From an uncultured Collinsella sp. (lineage in GTDB: Bacteria; Actinomycetota; Coriobacteriia; Coriobacteriales; Coriobacteriaceae), in NCBI GenBank assembly GCA_900551815.1, contig URXE01000044.1:1-19662 (forward strand): a stretch of DNA of 19,662 nucleotides. Direction: 5' to 3'. The notes beneath the pieces were generated by a model. The model was not told the origin of the DNA. It ran no database searches and was given only the letters and a program-made list of their open reading frames with translations. The position numbers were made by a program, and so were the translations under genes. Shown here in pieces: positions 1 to 6,744 of the stretch (position 1 is its first letter; each line of letters starts with the position of its first letter).

Positions 1-54
1 ATGCGAACCTCCAGTCCGGACCGCCCCGCGGTCCAACTTTCTGTCCGCACCCCC

Positions 55-119
55 GTTGCGGTGAAATAGTTCCTGTTTGGCTGTTAGGCAGCCGATTCTA
101 GGAACTATTCCACCGCAAC
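55..119. repeat. REP-like palindrome, copy 1 (3' of dipeptidase gene)
   Basis: Arms of 20 nt at 55-74 (GTTGCGGTGAAATAGTTCCT) and 100-119 are inverted with a single mismatch. They enclose a 25-nt loop that holds a smaller hairpin, GGCTG-TTAGG-CAGCC. The right arm continues into CTTAGA. A sister element with the same arm ends (TTGCGGTGGAATAG), the same inner GGCT-AGCC hairpin and the same CTTAGA flank lies at 3330-3392. Neither copy is followed by a T-run on either strand, so a simple intrinsic terminator is less likely than a dispersed palindromic repeat. The rest of 1-143 shows no gene; GGACC...GGTCC at about 18-35 is a minor hairpin. Confidence 0.75.
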
Positions 120-143
120 TTAGATTGGCAAAACGCCGCAACC

Positions 144-1580
144 TTAAAGCTCGAGCTCGTTGAGCCTTAAGATCGCAACAATATAGATCTTGAGCGCTTG
201 CTTGAGCTGTTCCTCGTTGGCGCACTCGTTGGGGCCATGCATCTGGCCGCCCCATGCGGGCAACTCCAGGCCGGTCTCCTCGGGGCCAAATGACACGGCG
301 CGGGCAAAGTTGCGCGCGTACGTGCCGCCGCCCATGGCAAAGGGCTCGGCATGCTTACCCGTAAACTCGTTATAGGTATCAATCAGCGCTTTCACGGCCG
401 GATCGTCGGCAGAGACCGAGAACGGCACCTTTGCATGACCCACGCGACAGGTCACGTCAAAGCGCCCCACGAGCGGCTCGAGCTGCTCGCTGATGGTATC
501 GGCGCTCGTGCTATCGGGGAAGCGCACGTCGATGACCTGCTCGATATGGCCATCCACCACACGGATGACGCCGGGGTTGCAGGTGAGCGGGCCAAACGCC
601 GGGCTCGTCGCATCGATTCCCAGGCCGCGGCCATAGGCGTCCGCATGCACAAAGGCCAGAAACTTGACAAACTCGTGCTCGGCAGGCGTCAGCAGGCGCT
701 CGTCGCACGCACCAAACGCATCCTCGGCCTCGCGCAGATACGCCACGATGAGGCCGACGGCATTGATTGTTCCCTCGGGCATCGAGGCATGACCGCCAAT
801 GCCGTGGGCGAAAATCTGCGCATGCCCGTTGCCGAGCGCCGTGATCTCCAGGCGGTCGGCGTTCTCAACAGGCGCCGGCAGCTCATCGGCGGCAATCGCA
901 AGCTCGCAGATAGACTGCGACGGAATGGCGTTGCTCGCTTCGGCGCCGCTCCAGGACACAATGCGCCCGCCGTCGATCTTGGGACTCACAAACGTCGCCC
1001 CAAACTGGCCCTTCTCGGCATTACAAACCGGGAACTCGGCATCGGGCGTAAACAGAAAGTCGGGGTTCGCGTGGTTCTCCAGATAATGGTGAACGTCGGA
1101 CATGCCCACTTCCTCATCGCATCCCAGCAGCGCGCGGAAGGTATAGCGCGGGGTAATGCCGTGCTTGAGCAGATAGGCGCCGGCGTAGAGCGACAGCACC
1201 GCCGGGCCCTTGTCGTCGATTACGCCGCGACCGAGCAGCCAGCCCTCTCGGCGCTCCATCGCAAACGGGTCGGTGTTCCAACCGGGACCGGCGGGAACCA
1301 CGTCCACGTGGCAGATGGTCGCGAGCTGCTTGTCGCCGCGGCCAGGGATATCGGCAATGCCCACATAGCCCTCGTCGTCGCTCGTCTGGTAGCCGAGCTT
1401 CTGCGCAATGCCGAGCGCGCAATCGAGCGCACCACGGACCGGGCGGCCAAACGGCGCACCGGGCTCTGCGTCGGCAGCAACGGCTACGGACGGATAACTC
1501 ACCAGCTGCTCGATATCGGCGACGACATCTTCCCAGACCTCGTCGACATACTCAGCGACGCTCTGCTCCACCTGATTCAT
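144..1580 (-). CDS. pepV: PepV-like M20 family dipeptidase
   Basis: Cytoplasmic zinc dipeptidase of the PepV/Sapep branch of peptidase family M20, which splits dipeptides taken up by the cell. The 478-residue length matches the family. Metal-site motifs appear in order: HVD (H91, D93), GRGVIDDKGP (D122), CDEEVG (E156/E157), TPDAEFP (D180), and a late histidine in GQMHGPNE near the C-terminus. GGGTYAR near the end is also typical of PepV. The start at 1580 is chosen because AAGGAGG lies 6-8 nt upstream; the frame stays open 15 codons further without a better site. It follows the HAD gene on the same strand by 54 nt, a gap holding a GC-rich hairpin (1600-1623). Function is firm at family level; dipeptide preference cannot be read from sequence. 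Confidence 0.93.
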   Translation of the reverse strand: MNQVEQSVAEYVDEVWEDVVADIEQLVSYPSVAVAADAEPGAPFGRPVRGALDCALGIAQKLGYQTSDDEGYVGIADIPGRGDKQLATICHVDVVPAGPGWNTDPFAMERREGWLLGRGVIDDKGPAVLSLYAGAYLLKHGITPRYTFRALLGCDEEVGMSDVHHYLENHANPDFLFTPDAEFPVCNAEKGQFGATFVSPKIDGGRIVSWSGAEASNAIPSQSICELAIAADELPAPVENADRLEITALGNGHAQIFAHGIGGHASMPEGTINAVGLIVAYLREAEDAFGACDERLLTPAEHEFVKFLAFVHADAYGRGLGIDATSPAFGPLTCNPGVIRVVDGHIEQVIDVRFPDSTSADTISEQLEPLVGRFDVTCRVGHAKVPFSVSADDPAVKALIDTYNEFTGKHAEPFAMGGGTYARNFARAVSFGPEETGLELPAWGGQMHGPNECANEEQLKQALKIYIVAILRLNELEL

Positions 1581-1599
1581 GGACGACCTCCTTACCAAT

Positions 1600-1623
1600 G
1601 AGGGGCGAGCGTGCCCGCCCCTC
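1600..1623 (-). other. GC-rich hairpin between HAD and pepV genes
   Basis: GAGGGGCG at 1600-1607 pairs perfectly with CGCCCCTC at 1616-1623 over an 8-nt loop. No T-run follows on the minus strand, and the pepV ribosome binding site lies directly downstream. It could therefore be a processing or attenuation stem in a two-gene transcript, not a full terminator. Confidence 0.4.
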
Positions 1624-1634
1624 ACATCACATAC

Positions 1635-2297
1635 TTATATAGCGAAAAGTTTAGCAAGCTCGGCCACCGAGTGCACCACCGCATCGGCACCCGCGGCCTC
1701 GTGCTCCCCCAGCGCCGCCGCGCCCGAATAGATGCCGATACACGGCACACCCATCGCGTGCGCGCCCTCCACATCGTTAAAGCGATCGCCGATCATCACG
1801 GCATCGTCGGCCGCCGCACCCAGAGCCGCCAGGGCATCGCGGACCGAATCGGCCTTGGTCTCGCGCCCCTGCGGCGGATTCATGCCAATCACCGCCTCAA
1901 ACTGAGAAAGCCCGAGCTCACGCACCATGTCGATGCACTTTGCCTCCATGCGCGACGTTGCCACAGCCATACGCTTGCCCTGGGCGGTCAACCCATCCAG
2001 CAGCTCGGGAATCCCATCGAACACGGGGTACTCTTCCGGTCCCAGTTCATCAAAAAAGGCGCGGTACTCATCGGCCACAACCAGCGACTCCTCGCGGGAA
2101 AAGCCGTAAAAGTCGTGAAAGCTCTTCCACAGGGGTGGCCCGATCATGCGGCGCAGGTCACCCATCTGCGCCTCAGAAAGCCCGCGCGCAGCCAGCGTCT
2201 TGCGCGTCGAGGTCATCACCGCCCGGCCCGTATCTGCCACCGTGCCGTCAAAATCGAACAGCACGACCGGCCGTCTGCATATCTCCAACGCCTCCAT
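1635..2297 (-). CDS. HAD superfamily phosphatase, phosphoglycolate phosphatase-like
   Basis: Haloacid dehalogenase-type phosphohydrolase of the Gph/PGMB group, 220 residues from the chosen start. Motif I is FDFDGTVADTG (nucleophile D15, acid/base D17), motif II is the S/T of AVATSRM, motif III is the lysine in GRETKADS, and motif IV is GDRFNDVEGA. The helical cap between motifs I and II fits subclass I. Start 2297 has AGAGGA about 6 nt upstream; an ATG at 2303 abuts that site and a GTG at 2330 has no clear site, so those are less likely. It is divergent from degV and upstream of pepV. The substrate (2-phosphoglycolate, a sugar phosphate or a nucleotide) cannot be assigned. Confidence 0.88.
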   Translation of the reverse strand: MEALEICRRPVVLFDFDGTVADTGRAVMTSTRKTLAARGLSEAQMGDLRRMIGPPLWKSFHDFYGFSREESLVVADEYRAFFDELGPEEYPVFDGIPELLDGLTAQGKRMAVATSRMEAKCIDMVRELGLSQFEAVIGMNPPQGRETKADSVRDALAALGAAADDAVMIGDRFNDVEGAHAMGVPCIGIYSGAAALGEHEAAGADAVVHSVAELAKLFAI

Positions 2298-2347
2298 CGG
2301 CATTCCTCTTCCCCAGTTGACGATTTCCACACCGACACTTCAAACTG

Positions 2348-2376
2348 TTGACTATTCAACAATTGAACCTAGTAAT
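2348..2376 (+). promoter_or_regulatory. Putative degV promoter with overlapping inverted repeats
   Basis: TTGACT (2348-2353) and TAGTAA (2370-2375) are separated by 16 nt. Two inverted repeats overlap this region: GTTGA-CTAT-TCAAC starting at 2347, and TTCAA-CAA-TTGAA at about 2355-2367. The 9-mer AATTGAACC at 2361-2369 is identical to the left half of the palindrome at 11605-11624 in front of the XRE-AlaA gene. An operator here is inference. Confidence 0.45.
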
Positions 2377-2453
2377 GTGGAACGACTCTACTATACTTGT
2401 CGCACTTTGCTCTCAGAAGGCGGCGCGCAAGCGCCCCAATGAAAGGTGCAATT

Positions 2454-3314
2454 ATGTCTTTTGCCATCATAACCGACTCCACGTCGGACATCTCCCCCGC
2501 CCGCGCCCAAGAGCTCGGCATTTACGTGATTCCGCTGCATGTGATTATCGAGGGCGAGGACCTGCTCGACCAGGTGCAAATTACCGCCCAGGAGTACGTC
2601 GCGCGCATGGCCGGCACCGAGCAGCTGCCGCACACCTCGCAGCCGAGCGCCGGCGAGTTCAAGGCACTCTTTGACCGCGTGCGCGCCGACGGCCACGACA
2701 GCGCCATCTTTATCTCGCTATGCAGCGAGTGGTCTGCCTGCTATGCCAACGCCAGCCTGACGGCCGATACCCACGAGCTCGACGTGCGCTGCATCGATTC
2801 GCGCACCGGCTCGGGTGCCGAGGGCCTGCTGGTGGAGTATGCGCTCGCCATGCGCGAGGACGGCCGCAGCCTGGACGAGACCGAGGCGCAGATCCGCGCG
2901 ACGCTGCCCGACGCCCACCTGCTGCTGATTCCCCGCACGCTCGAAAACCTCGTTAAGAACGGCCGCGCACCTAAACTCGCCGGCCAGCTCACGCAAATGC
3001 TCAACATTCGCCTAGCCGTTTCGCCGGAGTGGAAATCGGGCGAGATCAAGGCCATCAAGAAGGGCCGCGGCGCCAAGCGCATCGTCGCCAACACCATGGC
3101 CGACTGCCTCGCGTTTTTGGCTGAACACCCGGGTTCGAGCGTGCGCGTACTCACGACCGGCGCCGCCGAGGAGCACGAGCTCGTCAACCAGGCGCTCGCA
3201 GGCCAGAACTACGTAGACGCCGGCACCGGCCCCATCGGCTGCACCATCGCCACCCACGTAGGCGTCGACGCCATCGCCATCAGCTACTGCCCCCGCTACC
3301 AGCCCATTCACTAG
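2454..3314 (+). CDS. DegV family fatty-acid-binding protein
   Basis: DegV/FakB family protein of 286 residues. Family members bind one fatty acid in a cleft between two domains; FakB proteins present it to the kinase FakA for phosphorylation before phospholipid synthesis. The N-terminal FAIITDSTSDIS strand-loop and the HTSQPSAGEF segment are the family signatures, followed by IDSRTGSGAEG and a C-terminal TTGAAEEHE. The usual SSGLSGTY loop is replaced by LCSEWSACY, so ligand contacts may differ. Start 2454 has AAAGGTG 5-6 nt upstream; an in-frame ATG at 2439 lacks a good site. No fakA is visible here, so participation in a Fak system is inference. The 3' end is followed by a REP-like palindrome. 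Confidence 0.9.
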   Translation: MSFAIITDSTSDISPARAQELGIYVIPLHVIIEGEDLLDQVQITAQEYVARMAGTEQLPHTSQPSAGEFKALFDRVRADGHDSAIFISLCSEWSACYANASLTADTHELDVRCIDSRTGSGAEGLLVEYALAMREDGRSLDETEAQIRATLPDAHLLLIPRTLENLVKNGRAPKLAGQLTQMLNIRLAVSPEWKSGEIKAIKKGRGAKRIVANTMADCLAFLAEHPGSSVRVLTTGAAEEHELVNQALAGQNYVDAGTGPIGCTIATHVGVDAIAISYCPRYQPIH

Positions 3315-3329
3315 GGGCACCTTTACCAC

Positions 3330-3392
3330 TTGCGGTGGAATAGGGACTGTTTTTGGCTTATCAGCCGCAAATCAGTCCCTATTCCACCGCAA
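3330..3392. repeat. REP-like palindrome, copy 2 (between convergent degV and toxin genes)
   Basis: Perfect 20-nt inverted arms, TTGCGGTGGAATAGGGACTG at 3330-3349 and its complement at 3373-3392, enclose a 23-nt loop containing the inner hairpin GGCT-TATC-AGCC. The ends match copy 1 at 55-119, including the CTTAGA that follows the right arm; the arm interiors differ (AGTTCCT against AGGGACTG). It lies between the ends of two convergent genes, where it could also act as a bidirectional transcription barrier, although T-runs are missing. Confidence 0.78.
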
Positions 3393-3407
3393 CTTAGAAA
3401 TCGGCGA

Positions 3408-3716
3408 TCAGCCCAGCGGACCCTGAAAAAGCTCCTGATGAGTGCCCATTCGCACCAGCCTGATCACTGGGTTAGTCTTATGGGGCAGATATAGAACGAC
3501 CACATCGACCAAGCCATCGGATAGGTGGAACTCGATGTGGCCGTTGTAATTGCCGCCCGGGTTTGAGAGCTCGTGGGCGCCGTACTCCGCCGGAAGCGAC
3601 CCATGAGCCACAAGCTCTGCAACCGCCGCTTTAAACTCACTCTTTAGCTGCGGATGCATGCGCATCGTTCGTTTGTAGTCCGCCTTAAATTGAGCCTCGA
3701 CTTTGATCTCGAACAT
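3408..3716 (-). CDS. YafQ/RelE-type mRNA interferase toxin
   Basis: Type II toxin of the RelE/ParE fold, nearest the YafQ group, 102 residues. YafQ-type toxins cut mRNA on the ribosome. The start is a helix-rich FKADYKRTMR, and the C-terminal strand ends in RMGTHQELF, matching the RTGTHADLF of YafQ where the histidine (here H93) is catalytic. H48 in GAHEL and H60 in NGHIEF fall where YafQ has further active-site histidines. The gene starts 2 nt after the antitoxin stop, so the pair is translationally coupled. All expected residues look intact, so it is probably functional. The exact alignment of the middle histidines is approximate. Confidence 0.87.
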   Translation of the reverse strand: MFEIKVEAQFKADYKRTMRMHPQLKSEFKAAVAELVAHGSLPAEYGAHELSNPGGNYNGHIEFHLSDGLVDVVVLYLPHKTNPVIRLVRMGTHQELFQGPLG

Positions 3717-3718
3717 CG

Positions 3719-4018
3719 CTATTCCTCATCAAGAAATGACATAAGCTCATCAGCGTCGTTGAATGACGGGCTATCGTCCGGCAAAATCCCCAACTCATGA
3801 GCCTCGGCGATTACCATGGCACGCCTCGTCGCCTCGCTGGGCACCTCCGCCCTTCCTACAATCTCAAAAGGAATCTTTCGCTGATTTACCAGCTGCCGAA
3901 CAGCAAGGTTGAGATACGAATTGAGACTCAAGCCAACTGAGTCCAAGAACTCAGTCGCCTGTTCCTTGAGCCCCTCTTCGATGCGAACCGTCGTGGGCTT
4001 AACCGTTGCAGTAGACAT
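3719..4018 (-). CDS. RelB/DinJ-type antitoxin
   Basis: Antitoxin of 99 residues with a ribbon-helix-helix N-terminus: TTVRIEEGLKEQATEFLDSVGLSLNSYLNLAVRQLV is the classic strand-helix-helix of RelB/DinJ. The acidic, probably disordered C-terminus (SFNDADELMSFLDEE) should wrap the toxin. Start 4018 has AGGAGG 5-9 nt upstream. It is first in a two-gene operon with the toxin. Family members repress their own promoter, and an inverted repeat beside the -10 (4058-4074) fits this. Confidence 0.88.
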   Translation of the reverse strand: MSTATVKPTTVRIEEGLKEQATEFLDSVGLSLNSYLNLAVRQLVNQRKIPFEIVGRAEVPSEATRRAMVIAEAHELGILPDDSPSFNDADELMSFLDEE

Positions 4019-4048
4019 ACGCGACCTCCTCGCCTCATCTTTTACATC

Positions 4049-4074
4049 AGTATACCCAGTTTAGATGGCAAACT
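4049..4074 (-). promoter_or_regulatory. Toxin-antitoxin promoter -10 and candidate operator
   Basis: On the minus strand a perfect TATACT (plus 4049-4054) lies about 31 nt upstream of the antitoxin start. Directly upstream is the inverted repeat AGTTT-N7-AAACT (4058-4074), overlapped by GGCA-AAC-TGCC. No good -35 is seen at 16-18 nt. The location suits autorepression by the antitoxin, as known for RelB and DinJ; the binding itself is inferred. Confidence 0.5.
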
Positions 4075-4131
4075 GCCGTTAGATAGCATCAGATTGCCAT
4101 GCAGATCCATGTCGCGGTGGGCACGATTGCT

Positions 4132-4889
4132 CTACATCAGCCCGCCGAGCGCAATGTCGACGGCTTCGTTGAGGTCGTCGGTAATGTGCACCAGCTCCGG
4201 ATCGAGCGGGCTGATCATACCGGCGTCCATCACCGGGCCGTTGAGCCAGTCGAACAGGCCCTGCCAGTACTCGGTGCCTACCAAAACGAGCGGCATGCGC
4301 TTAACCTTGTGCGTCTGCACCAGCGTGAGTACCTCGAACATCTCGTCGAGCGTGCCAAAACCACCGGGAAACACGATGGCGCCCGAGCTGTATTTGACAA
4401 ACATGGTCTTGCGCACAAAGAAGTAGCGGAAGTCCATGCCGAGGTTCACGTATTTGTTGAGCCCATGCTCGTGCGGTAATTCAATGCCAGGCCAACTGAC
4501 TTGCCGTTGACACTCGCCGCTCCCCTGTTGGCCGCTTCCATGATGCCGGGGCCGCCACCGGTGATGACCGCCACGCCATGTTGTGCGATCTTGCGCCCGA
4601 CGGTGCGCGCCGCCTTGTAGAGCGGATCGGTCTTGGGCGTGCGAGCGCTACCGAAGATGGTCACAGCGGGCCCGAGCTCGGCAAGCGCGCCAAAGCCATC
4701 GACAAACTCGGCCTGAATGCGCAGCACGCGCCACGGATCAGCATGCAGCCAGTCGGTCGACTCCTCGGGCGCCAGCAGGTTGGCGTAGGTGTTGTCCTTA
4801 GGAATCATGGGGCCGCGCATAACCACGGGGCCGCGGCGGTACGTCTCGTCGTAGGCAGGCTCGCCCTCGACATTCTCGTTCTTAATCAT
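4132..4889 (-). pseudogene. LOG family (TIGR00730) nucleoside-5'-phosphate phosphoribohydrolase, frameshifted
   Basis: Two overlapping frames together make one LOG-type Rossmann protein. The upstream part (4889 to 4446) begins MIKNENVEGEP after AGGAG, carries the long N-terminal extension typical of actinobacterial members (LHADPWRVLRIQAEFVDGF, FGSARTP) and the GGGPGIMEAANRGA motif, then runs off-family after KSVGL and stops. The downstream frame restores IELPHEHGLNKYVNLGMDFRYFFVRK and continues through PGGFGTLDE, the catalytic motif, to a normal C-terminus at 4132. One base is missing near 4484-4493, where the family expects one more nucleotide between the SVGL and IELP codons. No other damage is visible, so this is a very recent lesion or a sequencing error. 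Intact members release free bases from nucleoside monophosphates. Confidence 0.87.
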
Positions 4890-4904
4890 GGGTACTCCTA
4901 TCGA

Positions 4905-4953
4905 GAAAAAGAAAAACGGGCGGGGTCGACGCCATGCGCCAAACACCCGCCCG
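4905..4953 (-). terminator. Intrinsic terminator between tgt and LOG gene
   Basis: On the minus strand CGGGCGGG (plus 4946-4953) pairs perfectly with CCCGCCCG (plus 4917-4924) over a 21-nt loop, followed by TTTTTCTTTTTC (plus 4905-4916). It ends tgt transcripts. It sits only about 15 nt upstream of the LOG start, so any LOG transcript begun upstream must pass through it; it may act as a leader attenuator. Confidence 0.8.
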
Positions 4954-5102
4954 AACATCAACTATTCGGTATGGTACCCACGATGCATCAAGTGCTTGCA
5001 AGCTATCGGTCAGCGGTCGCGCAGACGGTGTTAGCGAACGTGATGACCGGCCGGCGCTCGCCCCTTGCCGTTGCCCACGCTCTGCAAGCGCCCGCGCAGC
5101 TC

Positions 5103-6242
5103 TTAGTAATCCACCGCCGCAGGACTGTTCATCCAGTCGCTCACAAACGCGCCGTAGCGGCCCTCGATAATGGCCTGGCGGGCACGCTGCATAAGGTTGA
5201 GCAGGTAGTAGATGTTGTGCATCGACAGCAGAATACCGCCGAGCATCTCCTTCTGCGTGACCATGTGGCGGATGAGCGCGCGGCTGTAGCCGCCCGTGCA
5301 CACCGGGCAGGTGCAGGTGGGGTCGATGGGGCCGTCGTCGTGCGCAAAGCGCGCGTTGCGGAAGTTAAGGCGACCTTCACTGGAGAACGCCGTGCCCATG
5401 CGGCCGGTGCGCGTCGGCAGCACGCAGTCGAACATGTCGATGCCCACGCCAACGCCGCGCACGAGCGTGGTAGGGTTGCCGACGCCCATGAGGTAGCGCG
5501 GCTTGTGCTTAGGCATGTACTCGGAAACCAGCGGCGCCAGCGTCTCGAACATGGTCTCGTGGTCCTCGCCCACCGAGTAGCCGCCGATGCCATAGCCGGG
5601 GAAGTCGCCACACTCCTCCAGGTGGCGCAGCGAGCGCAGGCGCAGGTCCAGATGCATGCCGCCCTGGACGATGCCAAAGAGCGCCTGGTCATCGCGGGTG
5701 TGAGCCTTGTAGCAGCGCTCGGCCCACATACTCGACAGCTCAACGGCGCGCTCGACGTAGGCACGCGTGGCGGGATAACCCGGGCACTGGTCGAGCTGCA
5801 TGCAGATGTCGGAGCCGAGCTTCATGGCGATTTCCATGTTGTCCTCGGGCGTCCAGAACACGTGGCGGCCGTCGTAATCGTTGACGATAAAGCGCACACC
5901 CTCGTCGGTGAGCTTGACGGCGTCGTTGTGGCTAAACACCTGGAAACCGCCCGAATCGGTGAGGATGGGGCCGTGCCAGTTCATAAACTTGTGTAGGCCG
6001 CCCAGCTCGGCGATGGTGTCCTCGCCGGGACGCATGGACAGGTGGTAGGTGTTGGCAAGCACGATCTGCGCACCGAGCTGCTTAACGGTCTCGGTAGGAA
6101 TACCCTTGACGTTTGCCTTGGTGCCCACGGGCATAAAGATCGGCGTCTCGATGTCACCGTGCGGGGTGTGCAGTACGCCGGCACGCGCATGCGTCGTCGG
6201 GTCCTCGGCGATCAGGTCGAATTTAAAAAGGCTCTGGTCCAT
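5103..6242 (-). CDS. tgt: tRNA-guanine(34) transglycosylase
   Basis: Exchanges guanine 34 in the anticodon of Asp, Asn, His and Tyr tRNAs for preQ1 (or queuine in some gut bacteria). Full length, 379 residues. Key features: DSGGFQVFS (D96), LDQCPGYP (D151), GIVQGG, GIDMFDCVLPTRTGR (nucleophile most likely D272), and the zinc site C310, C312, C315 with H342. Start 6242 has AAGGAG 8 nt upstream. Two substrate-pocket motifs depart from the E. coli type: FDEC is LDQC (Q152), and GGLAVGE is GGYSVGE (Y222, S223), the latter being the loop that reads the incoming base. No preQ1 synthesis genes are visible nearby. It ends at a strong terminator. Confidence 0.97.
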   Translation of the reverse strand: MDQSLFKFDLIAEDPTTHARAGVLHTPHGDIETPIFMPVGTKANVKGIPTETVKQLGAQIVLANTYHLSMRPGEDTIAELGGLHKFMNWHGPILTDSGGFQVFSHNDAVKLTDEGVRFIVNDYDGRHVFWTPEDNMEIAMKLGSDICMQLDQCPGYPATRAYVERAVELSSMWAERCYKAHTRDDQALFGIVQGGMHLDLRLRSLRHLEECGDFPGYGIGGYSVGEDHETMFETLAPLVSEYMPKHKPRYLMGVGNPTTLVRGVGVGIDMFDCVLPTRTGRMGTAFSSEGRLNFRNARFAHDDGPIDPTCTCPVCTGGYSRALIRHMVTQKEMLGGILLSMHNIYYLLNLMQRARQAIIEGRYGAFVSDWMNSPAAVDY

Positions 6243-6279
6243 AAACTGGAACTCCTTGGTTGCGGTTCATACGCAAACC

Positions 6280-6285
6280 ATTATA
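6280..6285 (-). promoter_or_regulatory. Putative -10 element of tgt
   Basis: A perfect TATAAT on the minus strand lies 38-43 nt upstream of the tgt start codon, in CCCGTATAATGG. No convincing -35 is seen at 16-18 nt. Confidence 0.5.
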
Positions 6286-6343
6286 CGGGCAACCCGCAAG
6301 AAGCACCGACTCGACAGAAACTGGCGCAAAGGGGTCATAGTCA

Positions 6344-6490
6344 TTAGGGACGTTCTTAAACGACTAGTCGTCGGGGACAGTCTTCAGCGCCATCTTACAA
6401 AGGAGTGTCCCAATCTGCCGGCACTCAGGGACTGTCCCCAAGCGCCGGCAAGAGTGTCCCCTTCGACTAGCCATTTAAGAACGTCCCCAA
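6344..6490. repeat. Nested GGGAC-type palindromic element
   Basis: About 147 bp of nested inverted repeats. The outer arms, GGGACGTTCTTAAA...CTAGTCG at about 6347-6370 and its complement ending near 6487, match over roughly 24 positions with two differences. Inside, GGGGACAGTC (6373-6382) pairs with GACTGTCCCC (6430-6439), and further GTGTCCC and CGCCGGC words repeat. There is no open frame. Such GGGAC palindromes resemble REP clusters or small non-autonomous elements; the moving enzyme is not in the window. With the repeat at 6574-6742 it accounts for most of the gene-free stretch 6243-6744. Confidence 0.7.
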
Positions 6491-6573
6491 CGAGTACATC
6501 AACAAAGGCAACGCCGATGTTATGGCACCGACAGCGAAAACCCGCCAGAGCGAGCAAGGTGCCTTCAAGCAAA

Positions 6574-6742
6574 ATGGCGCCGCAGGTTGAGCATAAGTCA
6601 GCGAGCGGGCCGCATTTGAGGCAAGGTGACGTGAAACGAAAGGGCGCTGACCTTCTGGTCGCGCCCTTGAATTGAACGTCAGATTGTCCAAATGCGGCCC
6701 GCGCAGCGTCAACTAGTTACGCGGTTCGTAGAACCGCGTAAC
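6574..6742 (-). repeat. Structured dispersed repeat, copy 1 (3' end of RGG protein gene)
   Basis: About 169 bp that recur at 9868-10041 with high identity. Read on the minus strand it holds a hairpin with loop TAC and a perfect 12-bp stem (6716-6742), then TTGACGCTGCGCG, then a long compound hairpin. The outer stem is GCGGGCCGCATTTG with its complement, the middle pair is TGACGT/ACGTCA, and the inner stem is AAGGGCGCGACC with GGTC-A-GCGCCCTT around an AGAA loop. It starts 2 nt after the TAG of the gene at 6745. Compared with copy 2, stems differ by compensatory changes. It may be an RNA element in the 3' untranslated region, a terminator complex or a mobile palindrome. Confidence 0.75.
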
Positions 6743-6744
6743 CC

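Noticed and set aside
351..1601. 416-codon open frame on the plus strand opposite the dipeptidase gene
   Set aside because: Basic, low-information translation with no motif; the minus-strand frame has full M20 motifs and a ribosome binding site. It is a GC-driven shadow.
4446..4500. Programmed frameshift producing a full LOG protein
   Set aside because: No slippery heptamer or stimulatory stem is evident at the junction and the family is not known to use recoding, so mutation or sequence error is simpler.
4578..5996. 472-codon open frame on the plus strand opposite tgt and the LOG gene
   Set aside because: Composition is dominated by A, R, H and V, with no domain, and it spans the terminator between two real minus-strand genes.
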